From Maribacter sp. 4G9 (GTDB lineage: Bacteria > Bacteroidota > Bacteroidia > Flavobacteriales > Flavobacteriaceae): DNA of 61,917 bases. The stretch spans positions 1 to 61,917 of the forward strand of contig NZ_MDGL01000144.1 in NCBI RefSeq assembly GCF_002742265.1, given 5' to 3'. The position numbers and the translations under genes are program-made. Shown piece after piece: positions 15,602 through 25,551 of this stretch (its first letter is position 1; each line of letters starts with the position of its first letter). The notes beneath the pieces are model-generated. The model did no database searches, had not been told where the DNA came from, and saw nothing but the letters and a program-made list of their open reading frames with translations.

Positions 15602-16831
15602 ATGAGCAACTTTTTTAAACAGTGGGGTGAAGCGGCTTATACGACTACCGGATTTTTCTGGATGGCACTTTGGGCTTTCATTTTGGGTTATGTCATAAGT
15701 AGTATGATACAGATTTTCGTAACCGAAAAGCGTATGCAGAAAACCATGGGGAAAGATGAGTCCAATAGTGTGCTGTTGGGTACATTCTTTGGCTTTATTA
15801 GTAGTTCCTGTAGTTTCGCGGCTTTGGCAAGTGCAAAATCACTATTTAAAAAAGGAGCAAGTTTTGTGTCCTCAATTGCTTTTTTATTAGCTTCTACAAA
15901 CTTGGTCATTGAACTAGGAATTATCATTTCCATTTTCTTGGGATGGCAGTTTGTGGTTGGTGAATATATTGGAGGGTTATTATTGATAGGTATTTGCTGG
16001 ATTCTTATTAGGATAATCAACCCTAAAAAACTTATCGATGCCGCACGTAAAAATCTGGAGAGTAAGGATGATGGCGGTTCATTGGACGATTCAAAGGATT
16101 GGAAAAAACAGATTAGAAAGGAAGATAGTTGGGCGAGGGTCGGTAAAAAATATAAAATGGAATGGCAGATGGTCTGGAAAGATGTTACAGTCGGTTTTAC
16201 CATAGCTGGCATTGTGGCCGCATTTGTTCCCGATGCTTTTTTTCAAACCTTGTTCATTAAAAGTGGACAAGGCAGTACCGATTTCTCATTTTTTGAAATT
16301 TTGGAACATATAATTGTGGGACCGGTCGCGGCATTTCTAACGTTTATCGGTTCTATGGGAAATATACCATTGGCTGCCTTACTTTTTGGAAAGGGGGTTA
16401 GTTTTGCCGGGGTAATGGCCTTTATTTTCAGTGACTTGGTAGTCTTTCCCGTACTTCGAATAAATGCAAAGTATTACGGTTGGAAAATGTCCTTTTTCAT
16501 CCTTTTTTTACTGTTTACGGCATTGATAGGTGCTTCGTTGGCACTGCATTACAGTTTTGACTTTTTGAATGTTTTACCGGACCCTTCCCAGGTTAAGATT
16601 CAGGATAGTGCTTATTTTAAGATGGACTACACATTCTTTTTGAACAGTATTTTCCTTACTGTTTCAGGGTACTTAATTTATTTGGGATTTTTCAAGAAAA
16701 AAGACGTGGAGCATTCCATGAGCGAAATGGCCCCTAAAAGTAAAAATTTGGAATTTGTTTTGAAATATGCGGCTTATGTCTGCTATGTATGGTTAATAGG
16801 AGGACTTATGGTTAAATTTTTTGCAACATGA
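15602..16831 (+). CDS. DUF318/ArsP-like membrane permease
   Basis: The 409-residue protein has about 9-10 hydrophobic segments in two homologous halves, with repeat motifs [21 protein letters not shown] (half 1) and [19 protein letters not shown] (half 2). These are typical of the UPF0718/DUF318 permease family that includes the arsenic permease ArsP. A long charged cytoplasmic loop (about 145-190) separates the halves. Substrate here is unknown. Its position between a copper lipoprotein and the copper ATPase suggests metal or metalloid movement. Its stop overlaps the copA start by 4 bp (ATGA), which suggests translational coupling. Confidence 0.85.
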   Translation: MSNFFKQWGEAAYTTTGFFWMALWAFILGYVISSMIQIFVTEKRMQKTMGKDESNSVLLGTFFGFISSSCSFAALASAKSLFKKGASFVSSIAFLLASTNLVIELGIIISIFLGWQFVVGEYIGGLLLIGICWILIRIINPKKLIDAARKNLESKDDGGSLDDSKDWKKQIRKEDSWARVGKKYKMEWQMVWKDVTVGFTIAGIVAAFVPDAFFQTLFIKSGQGSTDFSFFEILEHIIVGPVAAFLTFIGSMGNIPLAALLFGKGVSFAGVMAFIFSDLVVFPVLRINAKYYGWKMSFFILFLLFTALIGASLALHYSFDFLNVLPDPSQVKIQDSAYFKMDYTFFLNSIFLTVSGYLIYLGFFKKKDVEHSMSEMAPKSKNLEFVLKYAAYVCYVWLIGGLMVKFFAT

Positions 16832-19227
16832 ATATGAAGCACAGGTATAAAATAACGGGAATGAGTTGCAATGGCTGCAAAAACCATGTAGAAAAGACAC
16901 TATCCTATGTTGAGGGTGTGACCAATGTATCCGTTGATTTGGAGAATGGTGAGGCAACCATTGATATGGAATCCCATATCCCCATTGACCAGTTTATGGA
17001 AGCCCTTGTAAAGGACGGGGGGGGCTATCAAATTCACGAGTTTGGTGAGAATCCTATGCCATCCAAAAAGCAGAAACCAAATGAAAAAGGTACGGGAACT
17101 TTTTATTGTCCCATGCATTGTGAAGGAAATAAAACGTATGATAAACCTGGCGATTGCCCGGTATGTGGCATGGACTTAGTAGAAGAACAACGTACCGCTT
17201 CCCAAAATGGAGAATGGACTTGTCCTATGCATCCAGATGTAATCGAGGATGCACCGGGCTCATGTCCTATTTGTGGAATGGATTTAGTGCCCAAAGAACC
17301 TGACCTTTCTGCTGAGGAGAATAACTATAAAAAGTTGCTAAAGAAATTTTGGTTGGCTTTAGGATTCACATTGCCCATTTTCCTGATCGCCATGAGCGAT
17401 ATGATACCTGGTAAGCCCTTATATGGTATCATGGAGCAAAAATGGTGGAACTGGGTTCAGCTGGCCCTTTCCATACCCGTCGTATTTTATGCAACTTGGA
17501 TGTTTTTTCAACGTGCCTATCGCAGTATTAAGACTTGGAACCTTAATATGTTCACATTGATAGGCATCGGTGCCGGGGTAGCCTGGCTCTTCAGTGTGTT
17601 TGGATTATTGTTTCCTGACTTTTTCCCGGCTCAGTTTAAAACGGAATCAGGTGCCGTACATGTATATTTTGAATCGGCCACGGTTATATTGAGCCTCGTG
17701 CTCATGGGTCAGGTTCTGGAAGCTCGTGCCCATAGCAAAACAAATTCGGCAGTGAAGGAGCTTTTAAAACTGGCGCCGAACAAAGCAATAAAGATTGTGG
17801 ATGGTAAGGAAATACAGGTAGCCATCGACCAGATTGAAATCAATGATATCCTAAAGGTAAAACCCGGAGAGAAGATTCCGGTTGATGGTAGGATAATCGA
17901 AGGAGAAACGTCGGTGGACGAAGCTATGATAACAGGGGAGCCACTTCCCGTTCAAAAATCGTTAAACGATAAAGTTAGCAGTGGTACCATAAACGGTAAC
18001 CAATCTTTTTTAATGAAGGCGGACAAAGTGGGTTCCGATACCTTACTCTCGCAAATTATTAACATGGTAAATGAGGCCAGTCGAAGCCGGGCACCCATCC
18101 AAAATTTAGCGGATAGGATTTCGAGTTACTTTGTTCCCATAGTTATAATTGTTTCAATAATCACTTTTATCGTATGGGTCCTTTGGGGTCCAGAACCTGC
18201 CTATGTATATGCATTGGTCAATGCCATTGCAGTTTTGATTATTGCTTGTCCATGCGCTCTTGGGTTGGCTACTCCTATGTCGGTAATGGTAGGCGTAGGG
18301 AAGGGGGCACAGCATGGTGTGCTTGTAAGAAATGCCGAAGCCCTTGAAAAAATGAACAAGGTCAATGTACTTATAGTGGATAAAACGGGAACGATAACGG
18401 AAGGGAAGCCAACGGTAGAGATGGTTGGGACATTTAGTAATGACCTTGATGATTATGAAGTGCTGGGATATATTGCCGCCTTAAATAGTTCCAGTGAACA
18501 TCCTTTGGCGGAGGCTACTATAAAGTATGCTAAGGAAAAAAATGTGGAAATTGGAAAGATAGAGAACTTTAATGCGGTAACCGGAAAGGGTGTGGAAGGT
18601 TCCTTGATAGGTAAAAAATTGAGTTTGGGAAATGCCAAAATGATGGAACATGCAAAAGCCGAACTGAAAGCAAATATGATGGAAAAGGCTGAAAAACACC
18701 AGATTCAGGGAAAAACTGTATCCTTTTTGTCTGTAAACCTGAAGGTAGTAGGTTTTATAGTGATTGGTGATAAAATCAAGGAAACTAGCGCAAAGGCAAT
18801 ACAGAAACTTCAGAAAAAGGGGATTGAGGTAGTCATGTTGACAGGAGATAACCGTAATACGGCAAAGGCGGTTGCCGCAAAGTTAAATTTGGGGGATTTT
18901 AAAGCAGGCATGTTGCCAGAGGATAAACTAAATGAGGTTGCTAAACTTCAAAAGGAAGGAAAGGTAGTGGCCATGGCCGGTGATGGAATAAACGATGCGC
19001 CCGCACTGGCCAAAAGCGATGTGGGCATTGCGATGGGAACAGGTACGGATGTAGCTATTGAAAGTGCTATGATAACGTTGGTAAAGGGGGATTTAAACGG
19101 TATTATAAAAGCCCACAAACTTAGTAATAGTGTGATGAGAAATATAAAGGAAAATCTCTTCTTTGCTTTGATATATAATACAGTTGGCATACCAGTGGCG
19201 GCAGGGGTGCTTTATGCCATTTTTTGA
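16828..19227 (+). CDS. copA: Copper-translocating P1B-type ATPase, interrupted near its 3' end
   Basis: The domains in order are an HMA metal-binding domain with [11 protein letters not shown], two heavy-metal-binding modules (CPMH...CPVCGMDL and CPMHPDV...CPICGMDL), transmembrane helices, the actuator motif TGEP, the CPC transport motif [13 protein letters not shown], the phosphorylation site [11 protein letters not shown], an HP motif (SSEHPLAEA), and the hinge [10 protein letters not shown]. The frame stops at TGA 19225-19227, directly after GVLYAIF. The same frame then continues for 33 codons with the expected final helix (LLSPMIAALAMSF) and terminal residues. The TGA stands where relatives have a Gly codon (GGA). 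The product lacks the last transmembrane helix and is probably impaired. Confidence 0.9.
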   Translation: MNMKHRYKITGMSCNGCKNHVEKTLSYVEGVTNVSVDLENGEATIDMESHIPIDQFMEALVKDGGGYQIHEFGENPMPSKKQKPNEKGTGTFYCPMHCEGNKTYDKPGDCPVCGMDLVEEQRTASQNGEWTCPMHPDVIEDAPGSCPICGMDLVPKEPDLSAEENNYKKLLKKFWLALGFTLPIFLIAMSDMIPGKPLYGIMEQKWWNWVQLALSIPVVFYATWMFFQRAYRSIKTWNLNMFTLIGIGAGVAWLFSVFGLLFPDFFPAQFKTESGAVHVYFESATVILSLVLMGQVLEARAHSKTNSAVKELLKLAPNKAIKIVDGKEIQVAIDQIEINDILKVKPGEKIPVDGRIIEGETSVDEAMITGEPLPVQKSLNDKVSSGTINGNQSFLMKADKVGSDTLLSQIINMVNEASRSRAPIQNLADRISSYFVPIVIIVSIITFIVWVLWGPEPAYVYALVNAIAVLIIACPCALGLATPMSVMVGVGKGAQHGVLVRNAEALEKMNKVNVLIVDKTGTITEGKPTVEMVGTFSNDLDDYEVLGYIAALNSSSEHPLAEATIKYAKEKNVEIGKIENFNAVTGKGVEGSLIGKKLSLGNAKMMEHAKAELKANMMEKAEKHQIQGKTVSFLSVNLKVVGFIVIGDKIKETSAKAIQKLQKKGIEVVMLTGDNRNTAKAVAAKLNLGDFKAGMLPEDKLNEVAKLQKEGKVVAMAGDGINDAPALAKSDVGIAMGTGTDVAIESAMITLVKGDLNGIIKAHKLSNSVMRNIKENLFFALIYNTVGIPVAAGVLYAIF

Positions 19228-19326
19228 ATATTATTGTCTCCAATGATTGCCGCTTTGGCTATGAGTTTCAGTTCGGTATCCGTGATAGGGAATGCCTTAA
19301 GGTTGAGAAGTAAAAAATTGGATTAA
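19228..19326 (+). pseudogene. copA: Detached 3' end of copA
   Basis: These codons are in frame with copA after its TGA. They encode ILLSPMIAALAMSFSSVSV followed by IGNALRLRSKKLD and a TAA at 19324-19326. This is the normal C-terminal helix and tail of CopA ATPases, so the upstream TGA is a point lesion and not the native end. Confidence 0.75.
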
Positions 19327-19329
19327 CAT

Positions 19330-20037
19330 ATGGTAAAAAGAAAAACCGCCATCAAAATTAGAAAGGCCCACAGGTATTTGGGTATTTTTTTGGGTATACA
19401 GTTTCTCCTATGGACTATTAGCGGACTTTATTTTAGTTGGACCGATATTGAAGAAATCCATGGGGACCATTTTCGAATTCAATCCAAAAATGAAGCATCT
19501 TTTACGGATTTAATAGGTCTTTCTGATATTGAACCAGAAAAACCAATATCCTCCGTAGCACTCAGGGACATTGGTGGAGAACCTTACTATTGGATAAACA
19601 ATAAGCAGTTGTATAATGCCAGAACAGGTGATTTGAAACCGCAAATTACCGAGGAGGAAGCGTTGAAAATTGCAGCGGTAAATATGCGTCCTGATTTAAA
19701 AGTATCGGGAGTCTCTAGGTTAACAAAAGTTGGGAACCATAGTGAATACAGAGGTAAGCCTTTGCCCGCCTATGCAATTTCATATGACAATGCGGAAAAT
19801 ATAATAGCTTATGTGTCGGTCAAAGATGGAGCTTTTCAGACGTTACGACATAGGGATTGGCGCTGGTTCGATTTTCTTTGGATGACCCATACCATGGACT
19901 ATCAAGGACGGGATGATTTTAATACTACGGTATTAAGGGCCTTTTCCTTGTTAGGTTTCTTAACGGTTCTTAGCGGGTTTTTGCTCTGGTTTACCAGTTC
20001 TCCCACAATTAGAAAAAGTTTAAAAAAATTATTTTGA
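19330..20037 (+). CDS. PepSY-domain membrane protein
   Basis: The 235-residue product has an N-terminal transmembrane segment (HRYLGIFLGIQFLLWTISGLYF), a periplasmic region with a PepSY-like unit (ITEEEALKIAAVNMRPDLKVSGVSRL), a motif HRDWRWFDFLWMTHTMDYQ, and a C-terminal transmembrane segment (LRAFSLLGFLTVLSGFLLWF). This matches PepSY-associated TM proteins found next to copper and iron transport genes in Bacteroidota. It could act in metal reduction or assembly, but no activity is shown. It starts 3 bp after the ancestral copA stop and is intact, unlike its neighbours. Confidence 0.8.
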   Translation: MVKRKTAIKIRKAHRYLGIFLGIQFLLWTISGLYFSWTDIEEIHGDHFRIQSKNEASFTDLIGLSDIEPEKPISSVALRDIGGEPYYWINNKQLYNARTGDLKPQITEEEALKIAAVNMRPDLKVSGVSRLTKVGNHSEYRGKPLPAYAISYDNAENIIAYVSVKDGAFQTLRHRDWRWFDFLWMTHTMDYQGRDDFNTTVLRAFSLLGFLTVLSGFLLWFTSSPTIRKSLKKLF

Positions 20038-20052
20038 TACAAATCAAATTTA

Positions 20053-20979
20053 ATGGTCATGAATAGAAAAGCAATTTATATAGTGTTGTCAGGTATAGCA
20101 GGTCTATTTTTGGGTTGGTTGATTTTTGGAAAACCCAATGACAGAGCTAATAGTAGTGTTGAAGTGCATGAGCATAAAATCGAAGACCAACAAGTGTGGA
20201 CTTGCTCCATGCATCCACAGATAATGCAACCGGAACCCGGTGATTGCCCCATTTGTGGAATGGAGTTGATTCCGGCGAATATGGATGAAGAAGGTCTGGC
20301 CATGAACGAAATTAAAATGACCAAAAACGCCATGGCGTTGGCCAATATTGGCACTACTGTAATTGGTGAGGGTAAAGAAGACGGTTCAATGACGGATATT
20401 TCCTTATCTGGACGTATAAGGGTCAATGAAGAGGAAGAGTTGGTACAGGCTAGTTATTTTGATGGTCGTTTGGAGCGCTTGAATGTATCTTACGAAGGTC
20501 AAGACGTAAAACGGGGACAGCTCTTGGCAACTATTTACGCGCCAGACTTGGTTGCTGCGCAGCAAGAGTTACTAAGTTCATTGTCGCTTAAGGAATCCCA
20601 ACCAGCTTTGTACAAGGCGGTCAGAAACAAATTGAAGCTTTGGAAACTTACCGAAGACCAAATCAATACCATCGAGAAAACAGGGGAGGTTAAGGAATAC
20701 TTCCCTATATACGCAAATGTTTCTGGAACTGTTTCAAAAAAAATGTTTTCTGAGGGGGATTATGTAAAACAAGGTGAGCCGCTCTTAAAATTGATGAATC
20801 TTAATTCCGTTTGGGTTGAGTTTGATGTTTATGAAAATCAAATTTCCTCATTGGAAAAAGGTGACAAAATAACATTAACAACAACTGCGTATCCAAATAA
20901 GTCGTTTAAGGCTACAATTACTTTTATCGATCCCATTTTAAATGAAAGTACCCGTACCGTGGGGTACGAGCTACTTTAA
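20053..20979 (+). CDS. cusB: CusB-like periplasmic adaptor, N-terminal part of a broken gene
   Basis: The part product (308 residues) has an N-terminal membrane anchor, a metal-binding module (CSMHPQIMQPEPGDCPICGM) like those in CopA, then the membrane-fusion-protein core: SGRIRVNEEEELVQASYFDG, a lipoyl-type half-motif (YEGQDVKRGQLLATIYAP), a coiled-coil hairpin, and the second lipoyl half (VSGTVSKKMFSEGDYVKQGE). The frame ends with TRTVGYELL at TAA 20977-20979. In another frame the expected VRATLNNSEGIFKPGMFVKG follows without a gap, so one base is missing around the GGGG at 20959-20965. The adaptor would link CusA to TolC. An alternative start is the ATG at 20059. Confidence 0.85.
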   Translation: MVMNRKAIYIVLSGIAGLFLGWLIFGKPNDRANSSVEVHEHKIEDQQVWTCSMHPQIMQPEPGDCPICGMELIPANMDEEGLAMNEIKMTKNAMALANIGTTVIGEGKEDGSMTDISLSGRIRVNEEEELVQASYFDGRLERLNVSYEGQDVKRGQLLATIYAPDLVAAQQELLSSLSLKESQPALYKAVRNKLKLWKLTEDQINTIEKTGEVKEYFPIYANVSGTVSKKMFSEGDYVKQGEPLLKLMNLNSVWVEFDVYENQISSLEKGDKITLTTTAYPNKSFKATITFIDPILNESTRTVGYELL

Positions 20980-21008
20980 ATAATAGCGAAGGTATTTTTA
21001 AACCGGGA

Positions 21009-21602
21009 ATGTTCGTTAAAGGAAGCATACAAAGTTCAAAAGGAACGGGAGGTGATGTTTCTGAATCACTTATGGTTCCTGCTACGGCAGTAATGTGGAC
21101 CGGTGAACGTTCTGTTGTTTATTTAAAAGTGAATGGGGATACTCCTATTTTTAGGATAAGGGAAGTTGAGTTGGGAAATAGGAACGGGGATATGTTTGTG
21201 GTGAATTCAGGTCTTCAAAAAGGGTATGAGGTGGTCACTAATGGAACTTTTTCTGTGGATGCGGCAGCACAGCTACAAGGTAAAAAATCCATGATGAATC
21301 AAAAACAAGAAAAGGAAAATAGATTCGGTGAAAGTGAAAATATGAAAATGGTATTTCCAGATTCTTTTAAAAAGGAATTTAAATCTGTCTTACCATCCTA
21401 CTTCAGTATTAAAAATGCCCTAGTGCTTGGAAGTGCAAACCAAGTGTCTGAATATGCTAAAAACTTATCGGAAAGCCTTGTTTCTATAAATGAAGCCGAC
21501 CTCAATGACATGGGGAAATTACATTTTTCAAGAATTGAGGAATTATTAGGCAAAGTAGCGAGTAGTCAAGATTTGAAATATCAAAGGGGGTATTTTTATT
21601 GA
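21009..21602 (+). CDS. cusB: CusB-like adaptor, middle part of the broken gene
   Basis: The frame continues the adaptor from about 20966 (VRATLNNSEG, then GMFVKGSI at the ATG at 21009) through the beta-barrel and membrane-proximal domains (VPATAVMWTGERSVVYLK, EVELGNRNGDMFVVNSGLQKGYEVVTNGTF) into a helical DUF3347-type region. It ends at QRGYFY, stop 21600-21602. One G too many in the G5 run at 21586-21590 explains this, because the next frame continues GIFIELNENM and restores the frame of the first part. Confidence 0.75.
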   Translation: MFVKGSIQSSKGTGGDVSESLMVPATAVMWTGERSVVYLKVNGDTPIFRIREVELGNRNGDMFVVNSGLQKGYEVVTNGTFSVDAAAQLQGKKSMMNQKQEKENRFGESENMKMVFPDSFKKEFKSVLPSYFSIKNALVLGSANQVSEYAKNLSESLVSINEADLNDMGKLHFSRIEELLGKVASSQDLKYQRGYFY

Positions 21603-21792
21603 ACTAAATGAGAATATGGTTCCTATAATGATGAATATAGGTAAAATGGATGACCCGGTCTATATTCAAAAATGCCCAATGGCAAATAACAATAAAGGGG
21701 CATTTTGGCTAAGTATGGAAAAGGAAATTAAAAATCCATATTACGGAGACCAGATGCTGACCTGTGGGAGTATTATTGATTCAATTCAGTAG
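21591..21792 (+). pseudogene. cusB: CusB-like adaptor, DUF3347 C-terminal remnant
   Basis: In the frame of the first cusB part the sequence reads IELNENMVPIMMNIGKM, then KCPMANNNKGAFWLSMEKEI, then NPYYGDQMLTCG and a TAG at 21790-21792. This is the same C-terminal motif as the lipoprotein at 15065-15592. It shows that the native adaptor ended in a DUF3347 domain and that the frame shifts twice in opposite directions along the gene. Confidence 0.75.
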
Positions 21793-22328
21793 TAACTATT
21801 TTTTTTTTGAATATTTAAAGCTTCGATGATATCGCTATTTAAAAGGCTATTTAATCGTATTTTCAGCTTTTAATAACTTACCTATATAACTCCAAATTCT
21901 TCATGAGATTATGACCGTTTTATGAACTTAGTATTTTTCTTTTTAACAAGCAGAGAAAGAAACTTAACAGGATGAGTTCAGTTTGACTTGTATTTCTGGG
22001 TTTTATTTTCTGTAGTATTTTGCGAATATTAATTAAATATTCACTAATTTTTGAGAAATATTTAATACAACATGGTGTATTATGAACACTTAATAAAATC
22101 GAATTTCTCAATTATTATATGGGCCTTGAAAGCCAAAAAATCTAAAAATTCATGAATTTGATAGTTCTTTTGGTAATTAATATATTTGGATTTAAATCCC
22201 TTAAGGTAATTTTAAGAAAATTTTAAACTTATACATTTTGTTTGGAGATGGCTAACTCGCTCCACACCTTTATTTAATTAATTCATTTTAACTAACAACA
22301 ATCAATATTAACTTAAACCAAATTTTTT
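21793..22328. other. AT-rich intergenic region upstream of susC
   Basis: This 536-bp region separates the end of the metal operon from susC. It is strongly AT-rich. I see no conserved gene, no hairpin-T-run terminator and no RNA. A weak promoter-like stretch (TATACATTTTG) at about 22230-22240, 90 bp before susC, differs by one base from the flavobacterial -7 consensus. Confidence 0.4.
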
Positions 22329-25300
22329 ATGAAGAGCAAATTCTTAAAGGGTTTTTTTCTAGTCGGGGCATTGTTATGTTTCGGATTGGCAAATGCCCAA
22401 ACAGTGACCGGTACAGTTTCTGATCAAACGGGACCTTTGCCTGGTGCCAGTGTTCTAATTAAGGGCACCACTAGTGGTACCCAGACGGATTTTGACGGTA
22501 ATTACACGTTGGATAATGTAGACGACAACGCTACCTTGGTGTTTAGCTACATTGGATATAAAACTATTGAGGTTCCTGTTAATGGACAGTCATCCGTTAA
22601 TGTGACTCTGGAGGAGGACGCCAGTAAATTGGACGAGGTCGTTGTAACGGGTTATGGATCTCAAGCTAAAAAGGACTTGACAGGTTCCGTATCCGTAGTA
22701 GATACGGAAGAGCTTTTGGCTGTTCCGGCCACCACTTTTGCCCAGCAATTGCAGGGTAGGGCAGCTGGTGTCAGCATTATAAACGATGCCCGTCCAGGTG
22801 GTGAGGCCACGGTTCGTATTCGTGGATTTGGTACGGTTGGGAACAATGCGCCTCTTTACATTATTGATGGTGTTCCTACTCAAGCGCAGTCCAATTTGAA
22901 CCCTAACGACATAGAGTCCCTTCAAATTCTTAAGGATGCCTCTGCTTCTTCCATTTATGGTTCAAGAGCTGCAAATGGTGTTATCATCATTACAACTAAA
23001 AAGGGCAAATTAGGAAAGCCTACCATTTCATATAATTCCTTCTATGGTATTGGTTCGCCAGAAAAGGATCCAGAAACCCTAAATGCTAGGGAGTTGGGAG
23101 AGTATCTCTATTTAGCCGACCTTTATGCTGGAAAAACACCAGGTCACGGACAATATACTTTTGGTCCAAATGGTGAAGTTACAATCCCTGATTTTGTATT
23201 TCCTAGTGGTGCCAATGAGGGAGATCCCGGTACGGATCCAAGTTTATACGCTTTGGAGGAAGGCAACATTTATGCCATTACTCGTTCTGCGGATACCAAT
23301 TGGTGGGATGCCGTTACGCGTTCTGCGCCTATTCAACAGCATAATATATCTGCTTCCGGCGCAACCGAAAATGCGAGATATGCCTTTACTTTAGGATACT
23401 TTGAGCAAGACTATTTGGTGAAATTTGCGAGCTATAATAGGGTGTCGCTAAGGGCCAATACTGAGTTTAAGGCTTTAGATGGTAAATTGACTATTGGGGA
23501 GAACTTTACGACTTCATTTGATAACCAAAAGGGTAACTTTCAAAATGATCAAGAGCAGAATGCGGTTTCTGCGGCTTACAAACATCATCCATTGCTACCC
23601 ATCTATGATATTGCAGGCAACTTTGCCGGTAGTAGGGGCGCTAACTTAGGTAACAACTTTAACCCTTATGCGGTTCTTGCAAGGGATCAAGACGATAGGA
23701 CCTATAGGTTACGTCTTTTAGGTAACGTTTTCGCAAATTATGATATTACACCAAATTTAAGCATTCGTACCAGTTTTGGTGCCGATGTTAGGGCCCAGCG
23801 TAATAGGGATTTGGGTAGGCCACAGCCTGAGTACGTAGAGGGTAACTTTATCAATAGTTCTACCGCTAGGGAGGAATATGAGTATCAGTGGACGTGGACC
23901 AATAGTTTGGAATATACCAAAACATTCAATGAGGTACATAATTTCAAAGCCTTCGTAGGTGTTGAGAGTATTCAACAATTTGAAGAGAGATTTGGTGCCT
24001 CAAGACAGCGTTTTGCCTTTGAAACTACCAATATTCTAAGCTACTTGGATTTAGGTAATGCAACAACTGCTACCAACTATGGTTTTGTTGAACAGGATTA
24101 TTCGCTTTGGTCCCAGTTTGGTCGAATAGACTATGACTATAATGGCAAATATTTGGCACAGGTAACTTTAAGGAATGACTCCTCATCTAGGTTTCAATCA
24201 GCCTCCAGAAGCGCTGTATTTCCCGCATTCAGTTTAGGATGGAGGGTTTCTGATGAAAGCTTCATGGAAAACGTGGATTGGATCGATGATCTTAAGTTAA
24301 GATATGGTTGGGGGCAAACGGGTAACCAACAGATTGGTGATTATAATGCCTTCACTACCTTTCAATCCAATATAGTCACAGGTGGATACCCAATTGATGG
24401 TAACCCTTCCTCGCCTGCCATAGGTTTTGCTCCACAGGCTTTTGGTAACCCCAATGCAAAGTGGGAAACGACCACTACAAATAACGTGGGAATCGATTTG
24501 AATATGTTACAAAATAGATTGACTTTCTCTCTTGATGCATATACTAGGGTTACAACGGACATGTTGTTTCAAATTCCTCCAACCTATACAGCTGGACAGG
24601 CTGACGCCCCTCGTTTTAACGTAGGTGGTATTACCAACAAAGGGGTGGAATTTAATTTAGGATTTAGTGATAATAAAGGAGACTTTGGATATAGTGTCAA
24701 TACTAATTTTACACGCTATACTAATAATGTGGACAAATTGGATGATAACCCATCTACACGATTCTTGGGTGGATCTAGAAGGGTGCCTTCATTGACAGTA
24801 ACGCAGGCAGGTTCTCCTCTTTCCTCTTTCTTTGGCTTTCAAACCGTTGGTATCTTTCAATCACAAGCTGAGGCTGATGCTTGGCCAGAATATGGGTCAT
24901 ATAATGCTCCTGGTAAGTTGAAGGTGGCTGATATTAATGGAGATGGGGTTATCAACGATGACGATAGAACGGTTATTGGAAATCCACATCCAGATTTTGT
25001 ATATGGTATCAATATAGATCTTACCTATAAAAATCTAGCCTTGAACATCTTTGGAAACGGTTCACAGGGTAATGATATTTATAATTATGTGAGATATTTC
25101 GCAGATTTCAATACCTTCCAGGGGAATAGGAGCACAAGGGCGTTATACGATGCCTGGCAGCCAACTAATCCACAGGCGGATCCTAGTACTTGGGTAGCGG
25201 CAAATCCAGGTGCTACAGTACCAATAATGGACGCCAACGATCAAGTAAGTAGCAGGCCTTCGTCATATTTCGTTGAGGATGGAAGCTATTTTAGAATTAA

Positions 25301-25526
25301 GAACGTCCAGTTGAGTTATAATTTTAACGAAAATATATTGGATGCTATTCCAGGAATATCCAGGGCTTCAGTCTATATTCAAGGTCAAAACTTGGCTACT
25401 TGGACAAAATATTCTGGTCTAAATCCTGAAATTCAAACACCGAACAGTATAGATATTGGTTATGATGGAGGGTTCATGCCTGTTGCAAGAACTTTTCTTT
25501 TAGGACTTAATGTAACTTTAAATTAA
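22329..25526 (+). CDS. SusC/RagA-type TonB-dependent outer-membrane transporter
   Basis: The 1,065-residue protein has a signal peptide ending GLANAQ, a carboxypeptidase-regulatory-like beta domain (about 25-100: TVTGTVSDQTGPLPGASVLI, FDGNYTLDN), a TonB-box-like DEVVVTGYG near 103, a plug domain (RIRGFGTVGNNAPLYIIDGV, ILKDASASSIYGSRAANG), and a 22-strand barrel ending with the aromatic-rich FLLGLNVTLN. It imports a polymer breakdown product, energised by TonB-ExbBD, with the SusD lipoprotein encoded 25 bp later. No glycoside hydrolase is adjacent, so the substrate cannot be stated. No FecR/anti-sigma domain is fused to it. Confidence 0.95.
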   Translation: MKSKFLKGFFLVGALLCFGLANAQTVTGTVSDQTGPLPGASVLIKGTTSGTQTDFDGNYTLDNVDDNATLVFSYIGYKTIEVPVNGQSSVNVTLEEDASKLDEVVVTGYGSQAKKDLTGSVSVVDTEELLAVPATTFAQQLQGRAAGVSIINDARPGGEATVRIRGFGTVGNNAPLYIIDGVPTQAQSNLNPNDIESLQILKDASASSIYGSRAANGVIIITTKKGKLGKPTISYNSFYGIGSPEKDPETLNARELGEYLYLADLYAGKTPGHGQYTFGPNGEVTIPDFVFPSGANEGDPGTDPSLYALEEGNIYAITRSADTNWWDAVTRSAPIQQHNISASGATENARYAFTLGYFEQDYLVKFASYNRVSLRANTEFKALDGKLTIGENFTTSFDNQKGNFQNDQEQNAVSAAYKHHPLLPIYDIAGNFAGSRGANLGNNFNPYAVLARDQDDRTYRLRLLGNVFANYDITPNLSIRTSFGADVRAQRNRDLGRPQPEYVEGNFINSSTAREEYEYQWTWTNSLEYTKTFNEVHNFKAFVGVESIQQFEERFGASRQRFAFETTNILSYLDLGNATTATNYGFVEQDYSLWSQFGRIDYDYNGKYLAQVTLRNDSSSRFQSASRSAVFPAFSLGWRVSDESFMENVDWIDDLKLRYGWGQTGNQQIGDYNAFTTFQSNIVTGGYPIDGNPSSPAIGFAPQAFGNPNAKWETTTTNNVGIDLNMLQNRLTFSLDAYTRVTTDMLFQIPPTYTAGQADAPRFNVGGITNKGVEFNLGFSDNKGDFGYSVNTNFTRYTNNVDKLDDNPSTRFLGGSRRVPSLTVTQAGSPLSSFFGFQTVGIFQSQAEADAWPEYGSYNAPGKLKVADINGDGVINDDDRTVIGNPHPDFVYGINIDLTYKNLALNIFGNGSQGNDIYNYVRYFADFNTFQGNRSTRALYDAWQPTNPQADPSTWVAANPGATVPIMDANDQVSSRPSSYFVEDGSYFRIKNVQLSYNFNENILDAIPGISRASVYIQGQNLATWTKYSGLNPEIQTPNSIDIGYDGGFMPVARTFLLGLNVTLN

Positions 25527-25551
25527 AAAAATTATGTTAGATACAAGTATT

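Noticed and set aside
15688..16212. 174-codon frame antisense to the DUF318 permease
   Set aside because: Shadow of the permease gene; the sense frame has clear family motifs.
9106..21792. Alternative genetic code or programmed read-through explaining the interrupted genes
   Set aside because: TAA, TAG and TGA are all involved and frameshifts occur too, while the core genes in the window use all three as normal stops.
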